From Trichobilharzia szidati (Eukaryota; Platyhelminthes; Trematoda; Strigeidida; Schistosomatidae), in the NCBI GenBank assembly GCA_944472155.2, contig OX235279.1, forward strand, positions 154,588,199 through 154,652,198: a stretch of DNA of 64,000 nucleotides, read 5' to 3'. The notes under the pieces are model-generated. The model did not search any database. It saw nothing but the letters and a program-made list of their open reading frames with translations, and was not told the DNA's origin. Both the position numbers and the translations under genes were made by a program. Below are positions 44,723 through 56,754 of the stretch, piece by piece. Position 1 is the first letter of the stretch. Each line of letters opens with the position of its first letter.

Positions 44723-46700
44723 GTGTTGATAAAATATGAATCCAATAACGACTGCACATATTCAGCTGATAACCATAGAGCATTTTATTATGATATTGCC
44801 CATACACTAAAACCACTTAGTCAAAGTCTATCAGTCATCCTCATAAACCCTAGATCAGTTCTTAACAAACATTTAGCATTATGTACGTTAGCCTCTATAT
44901 GCAATCCGTCGCTGATCATGATCACTGAAGCCTGGTGCTCAAGTGATATTACGGATGATAGCTTATCAATTGATAAGTACAATCTTTTTCGAGGGGATAG
45001 GGAAACAGGTCGTGAGGGTGGAACACTCATATACGTTAAACAACCCATTCGTGCAACACATTTTAGTCACCCTATTCTGTCACAACTTAATGATTCGGTG
45101 TGGGTCGAAATGAGAGTTCTCAAAAGTAAACCTATCCTTATAGGTTGTGTTTACCGACCGCCATCATCCAACCGCGAATACGATAACGTACTCAGCAACA
45201 TATTTAGTGTTGCATCCAATCTTCCCTTCAGTTATAATATAATTGGAGGTGACTTCAATTTGCCTGATATATCATGGCGTACACTTCGTGGACCCTCGAG
45301 GTATGATAATCTTAATTCCATCATTACAGGAGGATGGACGCAACACATAAATGTACCCACTAGGTCCGATAACATCCTTGATCTTATATTCACGATCAAC
45401 GTAGCACCATCTACAATTCATGTGGGACATGAATTCCCAGGTAGCGATCATAAAATAGTTGCATGTTCGTTTAATATTTCTCCAGAAACTATACAGAGAA
45501 ACAAAGTTATTCCGACACCTATAAGACTATACACGCAGGTTGACTGGGACTTGTATCAGGACTTGATTAGATACTCTAATTGGGATTCCTACTTTACCAA
45601 TGACTCCTTAGAGGAAGTCCTTAAAAACTTCTATGACAATATACAGTCGGTTAATGATGTCATAGCGCCTGTGAAACTGATTAAATTCAAAATTCCTCAA
45701 GGTGATTTTATTCCAATATCATTAAGAAGAAGTATGCGGAAGCATTCATTAAGTTACTACAGGCATGACGACTTATCGTCGTTAATAGCTATCAAAACAA
45801 TCCTCATTAGAATCCATGAGTTAAAAAATCTAAGTCTTAGAAATAAAGAGACGCGGGCAATTCAGTCGCCACATAACACTGGAGAAATAGCCAAACTCTT
45901 CAAAAGTAGGTTAACTAACTCCAAATCAACATATCCAAAAATAATACACCTAGGTGGCATTACTCACGAAAGTGATGAGGATATATGTGAGGTGTTTAGC
46001 ACGCACTTTGCCAAATTGTACACTCTAGAAAACGACCAGGATATAGATTTCCCTCGTAAAACAGAAAAGTGTTTAAGCGATGTAGTCTTTAACGCCCAAG
46101 AAATCGATAAAGCTACCACAACTCTTAAGCTTACTAATACTCCCGGCCCAGATGGAATGTCTTCTGTCCTCTTAAAAAAGGGTGGAAATGACATGAATCT
46201 ACTTCTTCTCAAGATATTTTCAACTTCGATAAGGAGTGGAACATATCCAAATAGCTGGAAGAAATCTTACGTTGTACCCATTCACAAAACCGGGCCTATA
46301 GCGGACATAGATAATTACCGCCCCATCAACATTACTTCCGTAGTTTCACGTGTGATGGAAAAGATTATAAAGAAGCAAATTGTTCAGTTTTTGCTCTCGA
46401 ATGACTTAATATCCGCCTTCCAATACGGTTTCCTAAATAGAAGATCGTGCATTACTTGCCAATTAGATTATTTCGACCACATTACTGAGTGTGTAGACAA
46501 AGGTCGTTCGGCAGCCACATTATTTCTAGACGTTAGGAAAGCTTTTGACAAGGTCCCACATAAGAGACTCATATTGAAACTCCTATCTTGTGGAATAAGT
46601 GGAAGGCTACTTGAGTGGATAACTTCTTTTCTTACAGGAAGAGGACAGTTAGTTAAAGTCAACCATCACTTATCAACATCCAAACCGATAACCCATCAAC
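44723..46700 (+). pseudogene. CR1-like ORF2 fragment (copy 1): endonuclease and first half of RT
   Basis: A single open frame of about 660 codons. Endonuclease motifs: INPRSVLNKH, ITEAW, GCVYRPPSS, IIGGDFNLPDISW and FPGSDHKIVACSF. Reverse transcriptase motifs: PGPDGMSSVLLK, NYRPINITSVVSRVMEK, FQYGFLNRRSC and LDVRKAFDKVPHKRL. It stops being element sequence after SKPIT at about 46690, before the catalytic FADD block. There it meets the 3' tail of a second copy in the opposite orientation. The long uninterrupted frame means little decay since insertion, yet the element is truncated at both ends. The family differs from the element at 57.9 kb. Confidence 0.87.
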
Positions 46701-47354
46701 TTATATAATGTTAATAATACTGTGAAATATTATAATAACAATAATTTTATATTTTCATATAAACATAAATTTACATGAAAATGCATGCCATTTTTACAGG
46801 CACGATCAAGTATGATACAATGTCAAATAGTAGATTGTCTACAAGTTAATGTTTGAACAGCTAGATATTTGATACATGTATAAATACACTCATTTTCTGA
46901 CCCATGTGGTATCATTATTGAATTAAACAGTAGTCCTCCAGGTTGCGCAGGAAAATCGAGTTCATTTCGTTTTCAACCCGTAGTTGTAGGCATACGATAA
47001 CCAACCAATATTGAGGTAAGTACAACGTTTACAAGGGATAGTAAGCTGTTTTAGAAAAGTATAAAAACTATATGTTTTGGTAAAGTACATGAGAAAAGGT
47101 GGTTATTGGCTGAGTTAAGTCATTTAGACACAAAACATAGCATTGTATTATTAACTGTATATACATATGTAAAATATCAAAATGTGTGGTTGCTAATATA
47201 ATTGTTTCTAGAAATACTTATACTAACATAACTTATTGAAGACTATACAGAAACGAAAATCAATAAATTAGTAAAATGTTCGCCGCGTAAGTAGTACAGT
47301 CGAGTTATATGTAAATGACTAAGCTGAAGACTGGACCGGCTTTCATTTACCATT

Positions 47355-48020
47355 TTACCAAAAGTTGTGGTCTTTTAGACAAGCTAGGGTGGACATGTTA
47401 ATGTGCCTTTCTAGGCTCCATTTGAGCCCATCGGGGTTTTCACAACATCTAATTTCAGATGGTAGTTGGTTCCAAAGAGTGCAATATTTAATGGTGAAAA
47501 AGTTCGCCCTAATGGATTTTCTGTGGGTAGCCACCTTGACAAGGTAGTCGTGGTTTCGCAGCTGATATGATTTAATATTTTCCCACCTTATGGATGAGTT
47601 ACTATAACAACGTTTCCTAATGACTTTGAAGAGTAGAAATAAGTTGCACTTCACTCTCCTTAACCACAGAGGTTCTAATTTCAGACGCATGCACCTGCCA
47701 ACATATTCCACTTGTTGGTCAAACCCTATTATGCGTTTCGTTAGGAAACTCTGAACACTTTCGATGTTTTTTCGGTTTGCAGACCTTACGTTACTAAATA
47801 GGAGAGCACAATATTCAAGTTTGGGGCGAATACATGTCTCATATGCAGCTAATCTTGCTTCTTGAGTGCAAAAGTTACTCAGTAAAAATCCAGTAAGTCG
47901 TTTGCAGTCAGATACTACCTTATTTACATGATCGGAAAAGGTTAAATCTGAGTATGTTATCCAGAGACCTGTGACTGTGTTCAGTTTTGAGTGGAGTTTA
48001 TCGCACATGTATAGGCACAT
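47355..48020 (-). pseudogene. CR1-like copy 2, C-terminal region of ORF2
   Basis: An open frame of about 220 codons with TYSDLTFSDHVNKVVSDC, ETCIRPKLEYCALLFS and TLWNQLPSEI. This is the region after the RT domain of CR1/jockey ORF2 (compare PHLEYCIQ and NDWNSLPDS in the element at 57.9 kb). The ORF2 stop follows HNFW at 47355. The frame is intact here although the upstream RT is damaged. Confidence 0.8.
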
Positions 48021-48129
48021 TCTCGGTTTCCAGCGTCCATGGTGTGCTATGCCGCACTTGTCTGGGTTGAATGTCAGTTGCCACTTTCAGCTCCGATCGC
48101 CTAGATTGTTTGTCATGTTGTCATGTTGG

Positions 48130-48742
48130 ATTTTGCTTTCGACGCTCATGTCATCGTACCCGTAATCATATACCATCTTGAGATCATCCGCAAAGAGGTA
48201 TGGCTTGCCATACTTAATCACAGAGACCGTCATTTATAAATAAGAGGAATAGAATAGGACCAAGAACGCTACTTTTTATTACACCACTAGTTATCGGCTT
48301 TGCAGAAGATAGCTAGTGGTTGATTTTGACTAACTGCTCTCTTTCTGTGAAGGAAGAATTCATCCATTTGAGAAGCCTCCCAGTTATTCCGTAGGATTGG
48401 AGTTTTATTAGGAGTCTGATATGTGGGACTTTATCGAGGGCCCTGCTAACGTCGAGAAATAATATTGTTACTGAATGTCCATTATCAATGCATTGTGTAA
48501 TGTAGTCAAAATAATCTAAGTGGCAAGTAATGCAATAACCTTCTACTTAAGAAACATTATTGAGATGGGGATAGTAGGTCATTTGACATCAAGCACTTAA
48601 TGATTTGAGTCTTTACTATCTTTTCCATTAAACGTGAAACTAAAGACGTGATGTTGATGGTGCGGTAGTTGTTGATATCAGCGGTAGGCCCGCATTTACG
48701 GATAGGTACAATATAAGACTTCTTCCAGCAGGTGAAGTGTCA
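48130..48742 (-). pseudogene. CR1-like copy 2, RT core with FADD
   Basis: The minus strand reads WKKSYIVPI near 48720, then an NYRTINITS-like block near 48665, SVLGPILFLLF near 48265 and KPYLFADDLKMVYD near 48195, the catalytic Asp-Asp block that copy 1 lacks. A stop in the FLSRR region (about 48540-48580) and other frame changes show it is inactive. Confidence 0.72.
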
Positions 48743-49080
48743 AAGTAGTTGAAGAACGAACGATCAATTCATGGTTTTTTGCTCAAACCCAACTCCATAT
48801 TTTGGCGGGAGTCGTCGATACTGCAGTCATCGTTCTATTGTTCACTGTTTGTTAGAAGACAGAGAAAAACTATCAGAAGTATTATTGTGATTAATTGTTA
48901 AAACATTTATCCTTGGACTTTGTGTACAATAACCTTGTGGTTGGTTCTGTATTGGTGCAAGAATATAGGATTCTTGAATCACCAATTTGTGTTCTGGTTT
49001 TTATCGTTGGTTATTGACAATGGTTTCTGAAAGTCTTCTAAGAACAGCGTTAAGTCCAGGGTGGTTAGGCCTGGACAGAG
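48742..49080. other. About 335-bp insertion inside the copy-2 RT
   Basis: The RT reads GGNDMNLLLLNLYSISL up to about 49105 and resumes with WKKSY at about 48738, whereas copy 1 has only a few codons between those blocks. The intervening 335 bp has no open frame I trust and no RT similarity. The side near 49050-49075 has a short imperfect palindrome around AGTCCAGGGTGGTTAGGCCT. It could be a solo LTR or another short element; I see no clear terminal repeats. Confidence 0.45.
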
Positions 49081-49099
49081 ACATAGGGTGTGTCTCGTG

Positions 49100-49530
49100 G
49101 CTGAGTGAAATTGAGTATAAATTGAGCAGGAGTAAATTCATGTCATTACCACCGTTTTTCGGCAGAATGGAAGACATACCGTATGGACAAATAGTGTTAC
49201 TAAGCTTAAGATTTGCGACAGCTTTATCAATCTCTTGTGTGATAAAAAAGTATGTCACCTAAACATTCGTCTGTTCTACGTGAGGAATCCACGACCTCAT
49301 CGTTCTCTAGGATGTGTAATCTGGTGAAGTGTTTGCTAAACAGTTCACATATAACCTCGGTCTTTTCGTCAGCAATTCGGTCTAAGTATAATATTTTAGG
49401 ATAGGCTGTTTTGGAGTTCGTCAACCTACTTTTGAAAAGTTTAGCTATTTCTCCTGGGTTATGCGGTGCCTGAATGGCCCGCATTTCTTTGTTTCTGAGG
49501 CCTATATCTCTCATCTGTTCAATTCTACTG
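49100..49530 (-). pseudogene. CR1-like copy 2, endonuclease-RT linker and RT start
   Basis: Two overlapping minus frames read MRDIGLRNKEMRAIQ, then KLFKSRLTNSKTAYPKI and (after a frame change at about 49250) QEIDKAVANLKLSN and GMSSILPKNGGNDMNLLLL. These match copy 1 residue for residue over most positions. The GPDG block has decayed to CPYG. Confidence 0.75.
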
Positions 49531-49544
49531 AGAAGGAACGTAGT

Positions 49545-50215
49545 AACAATTATATCATATAATATATTTCACATAAATTAAGCGTTTATATGATTAACAT
49601 TCCGTTTGTACAGGCATGATCATATTTGGCAAGTGCAATTTGAAATGGAACACTGTCTTTTGACATTAAAAATTGGAAAAATGGAAAAAATACCTCTAGA
49701 AACTTTGTTAGAATAGTCTACAATATACTAGTTCAAGTCTAAATTATAATCTATAATATACTTTTAATCAGTCAAATTCATGCGGAAATTACGAAATGTT
49801 GCGTTAATGGAAGGTAAGAAGAGAGGTGGTAAACAGGTGCTAGAGTAAGACATACAGGATACAGGCCTTGTGATCATTATCATTTTGTCAATTAATAAGG
49901 GTTCAAAAATTTATAAAACTCCACAGTAGCGGGTAAGTACAACATTATTTTGGTATTAACAGATACAAGGGACCAACTTTGCGATGATAAACAGAATTCA
50001 GAATGGAATTTGTTCCGTTGTTCGTCGTGTGTGCCAACAATATTTTGAATAACGCTTAAGTAATACAAACGTAGAAAGCAGCATTACTGTTCATTTGCCG
50101 TGCATCAATGCAATACCTTCGAGAAGAGAAAGAAGAAAACAGAAAGAGAGGCGCAGAGGCAGCCAGCAAATAACAATAATTTAAGCAAACAATGTGCGAT
50201 AAACGCAGGGTTTAT
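49545..50215 (-). mobile_element. 5'-truncated CR1-like 3' end inserted in copy 2
   Basis: This block of about 670 bp splits the copy-2 linker. It shares a run of landmarks with 42757-43400: a GCGGAAATTACGAA/GCGGGAATTATAAA block, GGTAAGTAGC/GGTAAGAAG, GTAAGTACA, GACCAACTTTG and an AGAGAAGAA-rich end. On the minus strand it finishes in CCTGTACAAACGG and an AT tail like the copy-2 3' UTR. I read it as a severely 5'-truncated retrocopy. Confidence 0.55.
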
Positions 50216-50299
50216 CCCCCTTTTTTGTTACTAAGAATTAGGAGTCATTCAGTTTTATAGTGTTACATACTAGTGACAATAAGTCATGATATCTGTAGT

Positions 50300-50917
50300 A
50301 TTTTATTCAGTGATTTCGTAGGCTTCTCCTCAACAACGTCAGAATATAATCGCTTTGGGAGAATTTGAAACCGAGAATCTACTGAGATGCAATGACGTCA
50401 TGAATTGAGTTAATATTCTGATAAAAGTTGTTACGAATTGTCTCTAAGGACTTGTTCGAAAAGTACGAATCCCAATTTGAGCATCTAATTAGATGCTGAT
50501 ACAAGTTCTAGTCAGTATGTGTGTACAATCTTATTGGTGTCCGGTCAGCTTCATCTCTGAGTTTTGGTTTAGGAAAGATGTTGAAAGAACACACAACTAT
50601 TTTGTGGTCACTAACTGGAAATTCACGTCCCACATGTACTGTAGATGGTGTTATGTTGTTCGAGAAAATAAGGTCTAGGATATTTGCGGATCTAGTGGGT
50701 GAATCTATGTGTTGTATCCACCCTCCTGTAACGGTGAAATACAGGAGATTATCATATCTTTGTGGTTCTCGGAGTGAAGGCCATGATACTTCTGGCTTGT
50801 TGAAATCCCCTCCGATAATTTTATAACTGTAGGGAAGATTGGCTGTTACATTAAAGATATTGCTGAGCACATTGTCACATTCCCTGCTGGATGAAGGTGG
50901 TCGGTACACACAACCCA
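50300..50917 (-). pseudogene. CR1-like copy 2, endonuclease part
   Basis: The frame 50909-50508 contains YRPPSSSREC, IIGGDFNKPEVSW, RSANILDLIFSNNITPSTVH and SDHKIVVCSF. The family resemblance then continues past the stop at 50508 (LIRCSNWDSYFSNKSLE) to about 50300. Similarity to copy 1 begins abruptly at 50917 (GCVYRPP), so the element is 5'-truncated there. Confidence 0.78.
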
Positions 50918-50999
50918 GAAGACAAAAGACAAGGGCCAGGCATCAGATCGTTTACTGGGAAAATCAACAGGTATTTATGTGCATTATTATGGGTTATTT

Positions 51000-51950
51000 G
51001 TAGCAGACAAACAGAGTCTTCTGATCAGTAGCTTTCCCACTGAAAGTTAATCTGTCATCTCTTTGTAGCTGTTTCTTTGAATGTCAGATCATCTATCCGC
51101 GATTCGTATCCACTCACGCACAGTCTGCTGTGATTGGTTGTTGAGTTCCTCAAGGTCAGTCTTTGTTCTTGTTTTTCTTGCGACCAATATTTTGGACGTA
51201 AACATTGATGTAAACCGCTGTCTACCAGTATCATCGAATGTCAGCACATTTGTTGAGGGTAATAGCTGGTACGCCATCTAGATCAAGGGAATGGGTAGGT
51301 TTCAGGTGTTCGAGACATTTGAGGACATCGTTTGTGTTAAAGCAGGGAAACGGTTATTATTTGCAATTGTAGCACTCTAGATCATAATATCATTTGGACG
51401 ACTTTAAAGACTTATTAAGAATATTAGCACCAAGTGAATAAGGACCACTATTTATTTGCTTACCTCCGTGATTTCCTTAGACGGCTTCCTCATATGTGAT
51501 TGGGTTTCGCCTGATAAGAAGTTTTGATTATAGATCCCACTTAATCTGTGTATGTCTAATTTAATTGAAATATTCAGTCTCTGGACACCGGGACTGTCTT
51601 TAATTTTGTACAAGCTTCCTTCTTCTTGGCTGAGCTTTTTGAGTTGAGAAGAGGAGAAGCGATTGAACTTTCAGAAGAATGTCTCTTTTGGACGATAAAC
51701 ACCAAGACAGAATATGAGATAAGATGTTACGTTTGTGATTTTGTCATCTATGACTTGTTCAGTGAATAAGTCCCAGTTTATATCCTTTAACATGATTCTT
51801 AGACTCTGTATATTTTCATGGGAGTAACATCTGTGTAGTGTTTTCTTGCCGAGGTTTAAGGGGGCCATTTCGTTGAGCTTTACATATATTTCGCGCGATA
51901 TACCTATGAAGCAGTGATCAGAAAAAATATACATATATATTTACTTATTC
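51000..51950 (-). pseudogene. Decayed non-LTR ORF2 fragment of another family
   Basis: The minus strand reads SDHCFIGISREIYVKLNEM and SLRIMLKDINWDLFTEQV (51934-51671), the end of an endonuclease and the start of the linker. A linker with SSQLKKLSQEE follows at about 51650, and near 51330-51260 a block NTNDVLKCLEHLKPTHSLDL with DGVPAITLNKCAD, the start of an RT domain. The frames are broken. It differs from the CR1-like copies next to it. Confidence 0.6.
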
Positions 51951-51999
51951 CTGTCTGTGTGTGGGGCTACTTTCGAGTTTCAGACATGCTGAAGTTATT

Positions 52000-53960
52000 T
52001 GTAAACATTAGGCCAAGGGCATTTTCTAGTCGCTTGAGAAGTCAACAATGTTTTCATGACCTAATGATGTAAGAAAACTGTAGACACAAGAACCGAAGTC
52101 ACTAATGGCTAATGACTGGAGTTTCCAGTACAACTGGCAGCAAAGGAAGAAAATTCATCAGAAAATAGAGATAGTTCTCACAGATTACATCCGGGTGTAA
52201 CATCGGTGTTTGAATTGTACAAATAGTTATTTCTGGACAGGTGTTCTAATCGAAACATGACCGCCAGCCAGTCAGTTTCCGTCCTTCAAAGTCTAAAACA
52301 TACATCGTTTGAAGTACATCACTGGGAATTTAAAGGGCTTGCAGCTCCACCGTCACATTTAGCCCAAACGCCAATGGATAGTGGCTTATACGGCTTATGG
52401 AAAGGCTGAGTACTTCAAGGTCACTTATGCATATTGTGATTGTTAAATTTTCCTTTGAATAAACGTTGCGGCTAATACGCAGCACACGTTACTGGGGCGG
52501 GCTTTGAAGTGATAATAATAAAAATCACAAAAACACTACATTTTTCAGCTTAAAGGGACAAGTTAACATATGTATAAATTTTACAGATGTGATATGCATT
52601 TGATCCATTAACAAAGAATATTATTGGGTAACTTGTTTGATGACTCTAAACTATAGCAGCCGTAAGCGAAACTACCTAATGGAAGAATCGATGACCTTGA
52701 CAAATATATTTACAAAAATTGGTTTACTTCTCTAAGAAACTAGGAGGTTTTTTGGAACATATACAAGAATGTTATCCTATGTAACTATTTCTTAACATTG
52801 CATCACTTGTATTTAGACGTTTATTTCATATTGCGCACTTCTACGAATGCGATTAGTCGTCAGAGGTAGTTTCGTTTTAGGCTGCTATGGTTTAGAGTCA
52901 CCACTTATTCAAAGAGGTATAAAGTCTGAAGATTTATTCTTTTTCAGTTATTTGAAACGGATGAATAGGGAAGGCAGTTGTGTAACATTTGCATTTTGCA
53001 GAAGAAAAACTATGAAAGGTAAATCGGAAATTCTATAATTCTACTATTGTTCCTTCCCTTGTTCACATATTCATTGTGGCTAAGATAAGGAATTGTTCAC
53101 CTGAGGTCAGATTAATTCACGTCATATGTATACATCCTTAGACGTTTCTCAATGCAGCCGAAGGTGGTCAGAGGAATACAATCTCGGTCTGGAAAGATTA
53201 TGACCAGTTTCTTCGGAAGGATAGGGTGGTGGTGATAGCTACAAATATGGGTCCAGTGTCACTACCATCTGAGGGAAACTGATCCACATATTGTGGATAA
53301 AACGATTAGTGGAATTTAATTTGACTTTGATGTAGCCATAAAAAATTTACAACTGCGAATTTTTCACTGAATTATTATAAACCCTTTTCAATGTGAATAT
53401 GTACTGTTTCATACTAAACTATTTTTAATTTGGTTGACTGTTTTTCTTTTGTAAATATATGCATTTATATTGACTATCTGTATGTCTTTTATTTGTCGTT
53501 TCGAGGACATTTCATAGTTAACGAATTTGATAGGCAACCTAGTAACACTTGTGTGAAGTGCGCCATAGTCGTAAACCGTTATTGTTTCCTCAGTGCATCG
53601 TCAAGCCTCGCATGAAATGTTTCAGTTACATTTAATCCGGTTGCGCATAGTGTTGAGAAGAAAATAGCGTCAAACATGTGTTTGTATTGTGATAAGGAAA
53701 TTTTGTAAAATACTGTCAAAGTTTCAGAGAGTTATATGTCCATATATGCGTGCAACATTTCAGTTTTACTTAATCCAACCGCGTAAAATAATACCCTTCA
53801 TCAGGGCTACCGAAAATTTTATACGTTGAGCTTGTGTTTGTTAAGCGATCAATACATGTACACATTAACAAATGTAGGACGACTACGTAAATCGAAAATA
53901 ACGTATCATAGGTATGTCATAATAGAGATAATTATCATCAAGCTGTACAATCGTATATAT
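52000..53960. other. Gene-free AT-rich stretch left of the Penelope palindrome
   Basis: The short frames at 52847, 53430 and 53826 show no known motif or splice context. Confidence 0.5.
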
Positions 53961-53962
53961 AT

Positions 53963-55381
53963 GGTTTTTAAGAAGTTATATCCGGTGAGGGAATTGAAAC
54001 ATAGGTGTGAATGCATGAAATAATAATAATATGAAGTGCAATTAAAACTAAAATGTTTGTGATTATAATCGTAGTTAAATGTCAAGTGGCAAAGCAAATT
54101 AATGTCATATATAGAATAATTCATAGGATGGATAGAACTTGAAAAAGGTGTGCAATTATAAGATTAGTAGACAAATCGAAAAAATAAAAACGTTACGTAA
54201 TATTGTGTGAAATTTAATAGCATAGAATTTAATGTTGCATAAAGGAATTGATTTAGAATGACAAGTGGAACAAGTGAAATAATACCGGGGACAATTAAAA
54301 GTGAGAGTAGTAATAGTAACAATTGACTTAATAAGGAAGAGTATACAAATTGAATAGACAAAAATGAAAAAATGAAGAATTGGTAGAGCTAAAATATGAT
54401 TGGGGATTACCATACTTTAGCATAGAGGGATTAAGACCATGAAAGTTGGAGGGGTTGAACGAACTTTTTCTGTACACAGAGATCTGGCTTTTCTGTTTCG
54501 ATAGCCAAAGCTTCAGCAATACAGATGAGTCGGGTACGTAGGGATTTGGGTAAATTACTCTTTGCCTTGTAGATGACTTTGAAGGCGGAGGCTATAGAGA
54601 TAGGGTGATCATTATCGACCAGATGTTCAATGATCGCGCTTCTTATTGCTCCACTACCACCTTTTCGTAACCATGCAGGATAGTGTTCTTGCACCCTCTT
54701 GGACAAAACTCGTGTCGAACGACCGATATACCTAGCTCCACACGAGCAGGTGAATTGATAAACACACATAGAGTTGGTCAACAGCGGGATCTTGTCCTTC
54801 AGGTTATTGAACAATAATGGTCGACTAGAAAAGGCTATTCTCAGGGATGCAGCAGGGAATGTTCTTTTCAGGGATTGTGATATCCTCCGTTTCATGATAT
54901 CGGAAGCTAAGTCCCCTTTGAATTCCAAGCTCATGTAAAGTATCTTCTTGGGTACGGTTGATAACTCACGTTTTTTAGGATTTGAATGTATATTCTTATC
55001 TATAAAACGTGGTGGAAATCCATTTTCTATTAGGATTTTCCTCAAGATGTATAACTCATCTTCCACAGTATCAGGGCTACATATGCGCCGAATACGAGTG
55101 GCAAGCGACCGGATCAGGTTTCGTTTTCGACCAATGGGTACCCAGCTGTAGAAATTTGTCAGTTGACCATTCCATGACAGCTTGCGATAAATCGATCTTT
55201 TCAGGGTTCCATCGGTCCTTCTTGATAAGTTCACATCGAGGAAATGCATGCTAGACTCGTTCTCCATTTCGAGTGTGAATTTTATCGCCGGATGGCAACC
55301 ATTAAATACATCTAATATATTATTTAAGTTACAATCACCGTTACAAATAATAAAGGTGTCATCTACATACCTTTTATACAT
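53963..55381 (-). mobile_element. Penelope-like element, minus copy (RT end plus GIY-YIG endonuclease)
   Basis: An open frame of 316 codons (55381-54431) begins MYKRYVDDTFIICNG, the RT catalytic block with YVDD. It continues FLDVNLSRRTDGTLKRSIYR, WVPIGRKRNLIRSLATRIRR, and then a GIY-YIG-type endonuclease with YQFTCSCGARYIGRSTRVLS, KRVQEHYPAW and later EALAIETEKP. RT plus GIY-YIG is the hallmark of Penelope-like elements. About 470 bp of 3' non-coding sequence (to 53963) is shared with the plus copy. The N-terminal half of the RT is missing. Confidence 0.9.
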
Positions 55382-56752
55382 TTGAAAGCTTTGGATTATA
55401 GGCTTCAGCTGATCATTTTCTACACCACAGATCTGAAAGAACTACTTCTGAGATGTACACTGAATGTACAGTTTACTTTCAATGAAGCAATCTACAGACA
55501 GAAGGATGGTATTGCAATGGGTTCTCCCTTGTGTCCTCTCCTTGCAGACTGTTTTATGTCCAGTCTAGAAAATGATCCATTGGTCGAAAACGAAACCTGA
55601 TCCGGTCGCTTGCCACTCGTATTCGGCGCATATGTAGCCCTGATACTGTGGAAGATGAGTTATACATCTTGAGGAAAATCCTAATAGAAAATGGATTTCC
55701 ACCACGTTTTATAGATAAGAATATTCATTCAAATCCTAAAAAGCGTGAGTTATCAACCGTACCCAAGAAGATACTTTACATGAGCTTGGAATTCAAAGGG
55801 GACTTAGCTTCCGATATCATGAAACGGAGGATATCACAATCCCTGAAAAGAACATTCCCTGCTGCATCCCTGAGAATAGCCTTTTCTAGTCGACCATTAT
55901 TGTTCAATAACCTGAAGGACAAGATCCCGCTGTTGACCGACTCTATGCGTGTTTATCAATTCACCTGCTCGTGTGGAGCTAGGTATATCGGTCGTTCGAC
56001 ACGAGTTTTGTCCAAGAGGGTGCAAGAACACTATCCTGCATGGTTACGAAAAGGTGGTAGTGGAGCAATAAGAAGCGCGATCATTGAACATCTGGTCGAT
56101 AATGATCACCCTATCTCTATAGCCTCCGCCTTCAAAGTCATCTACAAGGCAAAGAGTAATCTACCCAAATCCCTACGTACCCGACTCATCTGTATTGCTG
56201 AAGCTTTGGCTATCGAAACAGAAAAGCCAGATCTCTGTGTACAGAAAAAGTTCGTTCAACCCCTCCAACTTTCATGGTCTTAATCCCTCTATGCTAAAGT
56301 ATGGTAATCCCCAATCATATTTTAGCTCTACCAATTCTTCATTTTTTCATTTTTGTCTATTCAATTTGTATACTCCTCCTTATTAAGTCAATTGTTACTA
56401 TTACTACTCTCACTTTTAATTGTCCCCGGTATTATTTCACTTGTTCCACTTGTCATTCTAAATCAATTCCTTTATGCAACATTAAATTCTATGCTATTAA
56501 ATTTCACACAATATTACGTAACGTTTTTATTTTTTCGATTTGTCTACTAATCTTATAATTGCACACCTTTTTCAAGTTCTATCCATCCTATGAATTATTC
56601 TATATATGACATTAATTTGCTTTGCCACTTGACATTTAACTACGATTATAATCACAAACATTTTAGTTTTAATTGCACTTCATATTATTATTATTTCATG
56701 CATTCACACCTATGTTTCAATTCCCTCACCGGATATAACTTCCTAAAATATA
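55382..56752 (+). mobile_element. Penelope-like element, plus copy with internal deletion
   Basis: It starts LDYRLQLIIFYTTDLKELLL and then has NEAIYRQKDGIAMGSPLCPL (the RT block just before the YVDD region), up to SSLENDPLVENET and a stop at 55600. Then 55648-56283 repeats the GIY-YIG part of the minus copy, differing at only a few residues (for example PLLTDSMRVYQ against PLLTNSMCVYQ). At 55578-55600 the join lies within CCATTGGTCGAAAACGAAAC, a stretch that also occurs in the minus copy at the WVPIGRK codons. That suggests deletion of the YVDD part by recombination at a short homology. Confidence 0.88.
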
Positions 56753-56754
56753 AT

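Larger units (their letters stand above)
46710..50917 (-). mobile_element. CR1-like element copy 2, inserted into copy 1, with its own insertions
   Basis: On the minus strand from 50917: endonuclease pieces (YRPPSSSREC, IIGGDFNKPEVSW, PVSDHKIVVCSF), linker, reverse transcriptase and C-terminal region ending at 47355. A 3' UTR of about 630 bp follows, ending near 46710 in the block CCTGTAAAAATGG and an ATT-rich tail. It matches copy 1 closely in linker and RT (for example LRNKEMRAIQAPHNPGEIAK against LRNKETRAIQSPHNTGEIAK). The tail abuts copy 1 exactly where copy 1 stops, so copy 2 probably landed in copy 1. It is 5'-truncated at 50917 and interrupted at about 48742-49080 and 49545-50215. Confidence 0.75.

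Noticed and set aside
54164..54361. Hydrophobic small frames, duplicated at 56353-56550
   Set aside because: They fall in the AT-rich 3' non-coding part shared by the two Penelope copies.
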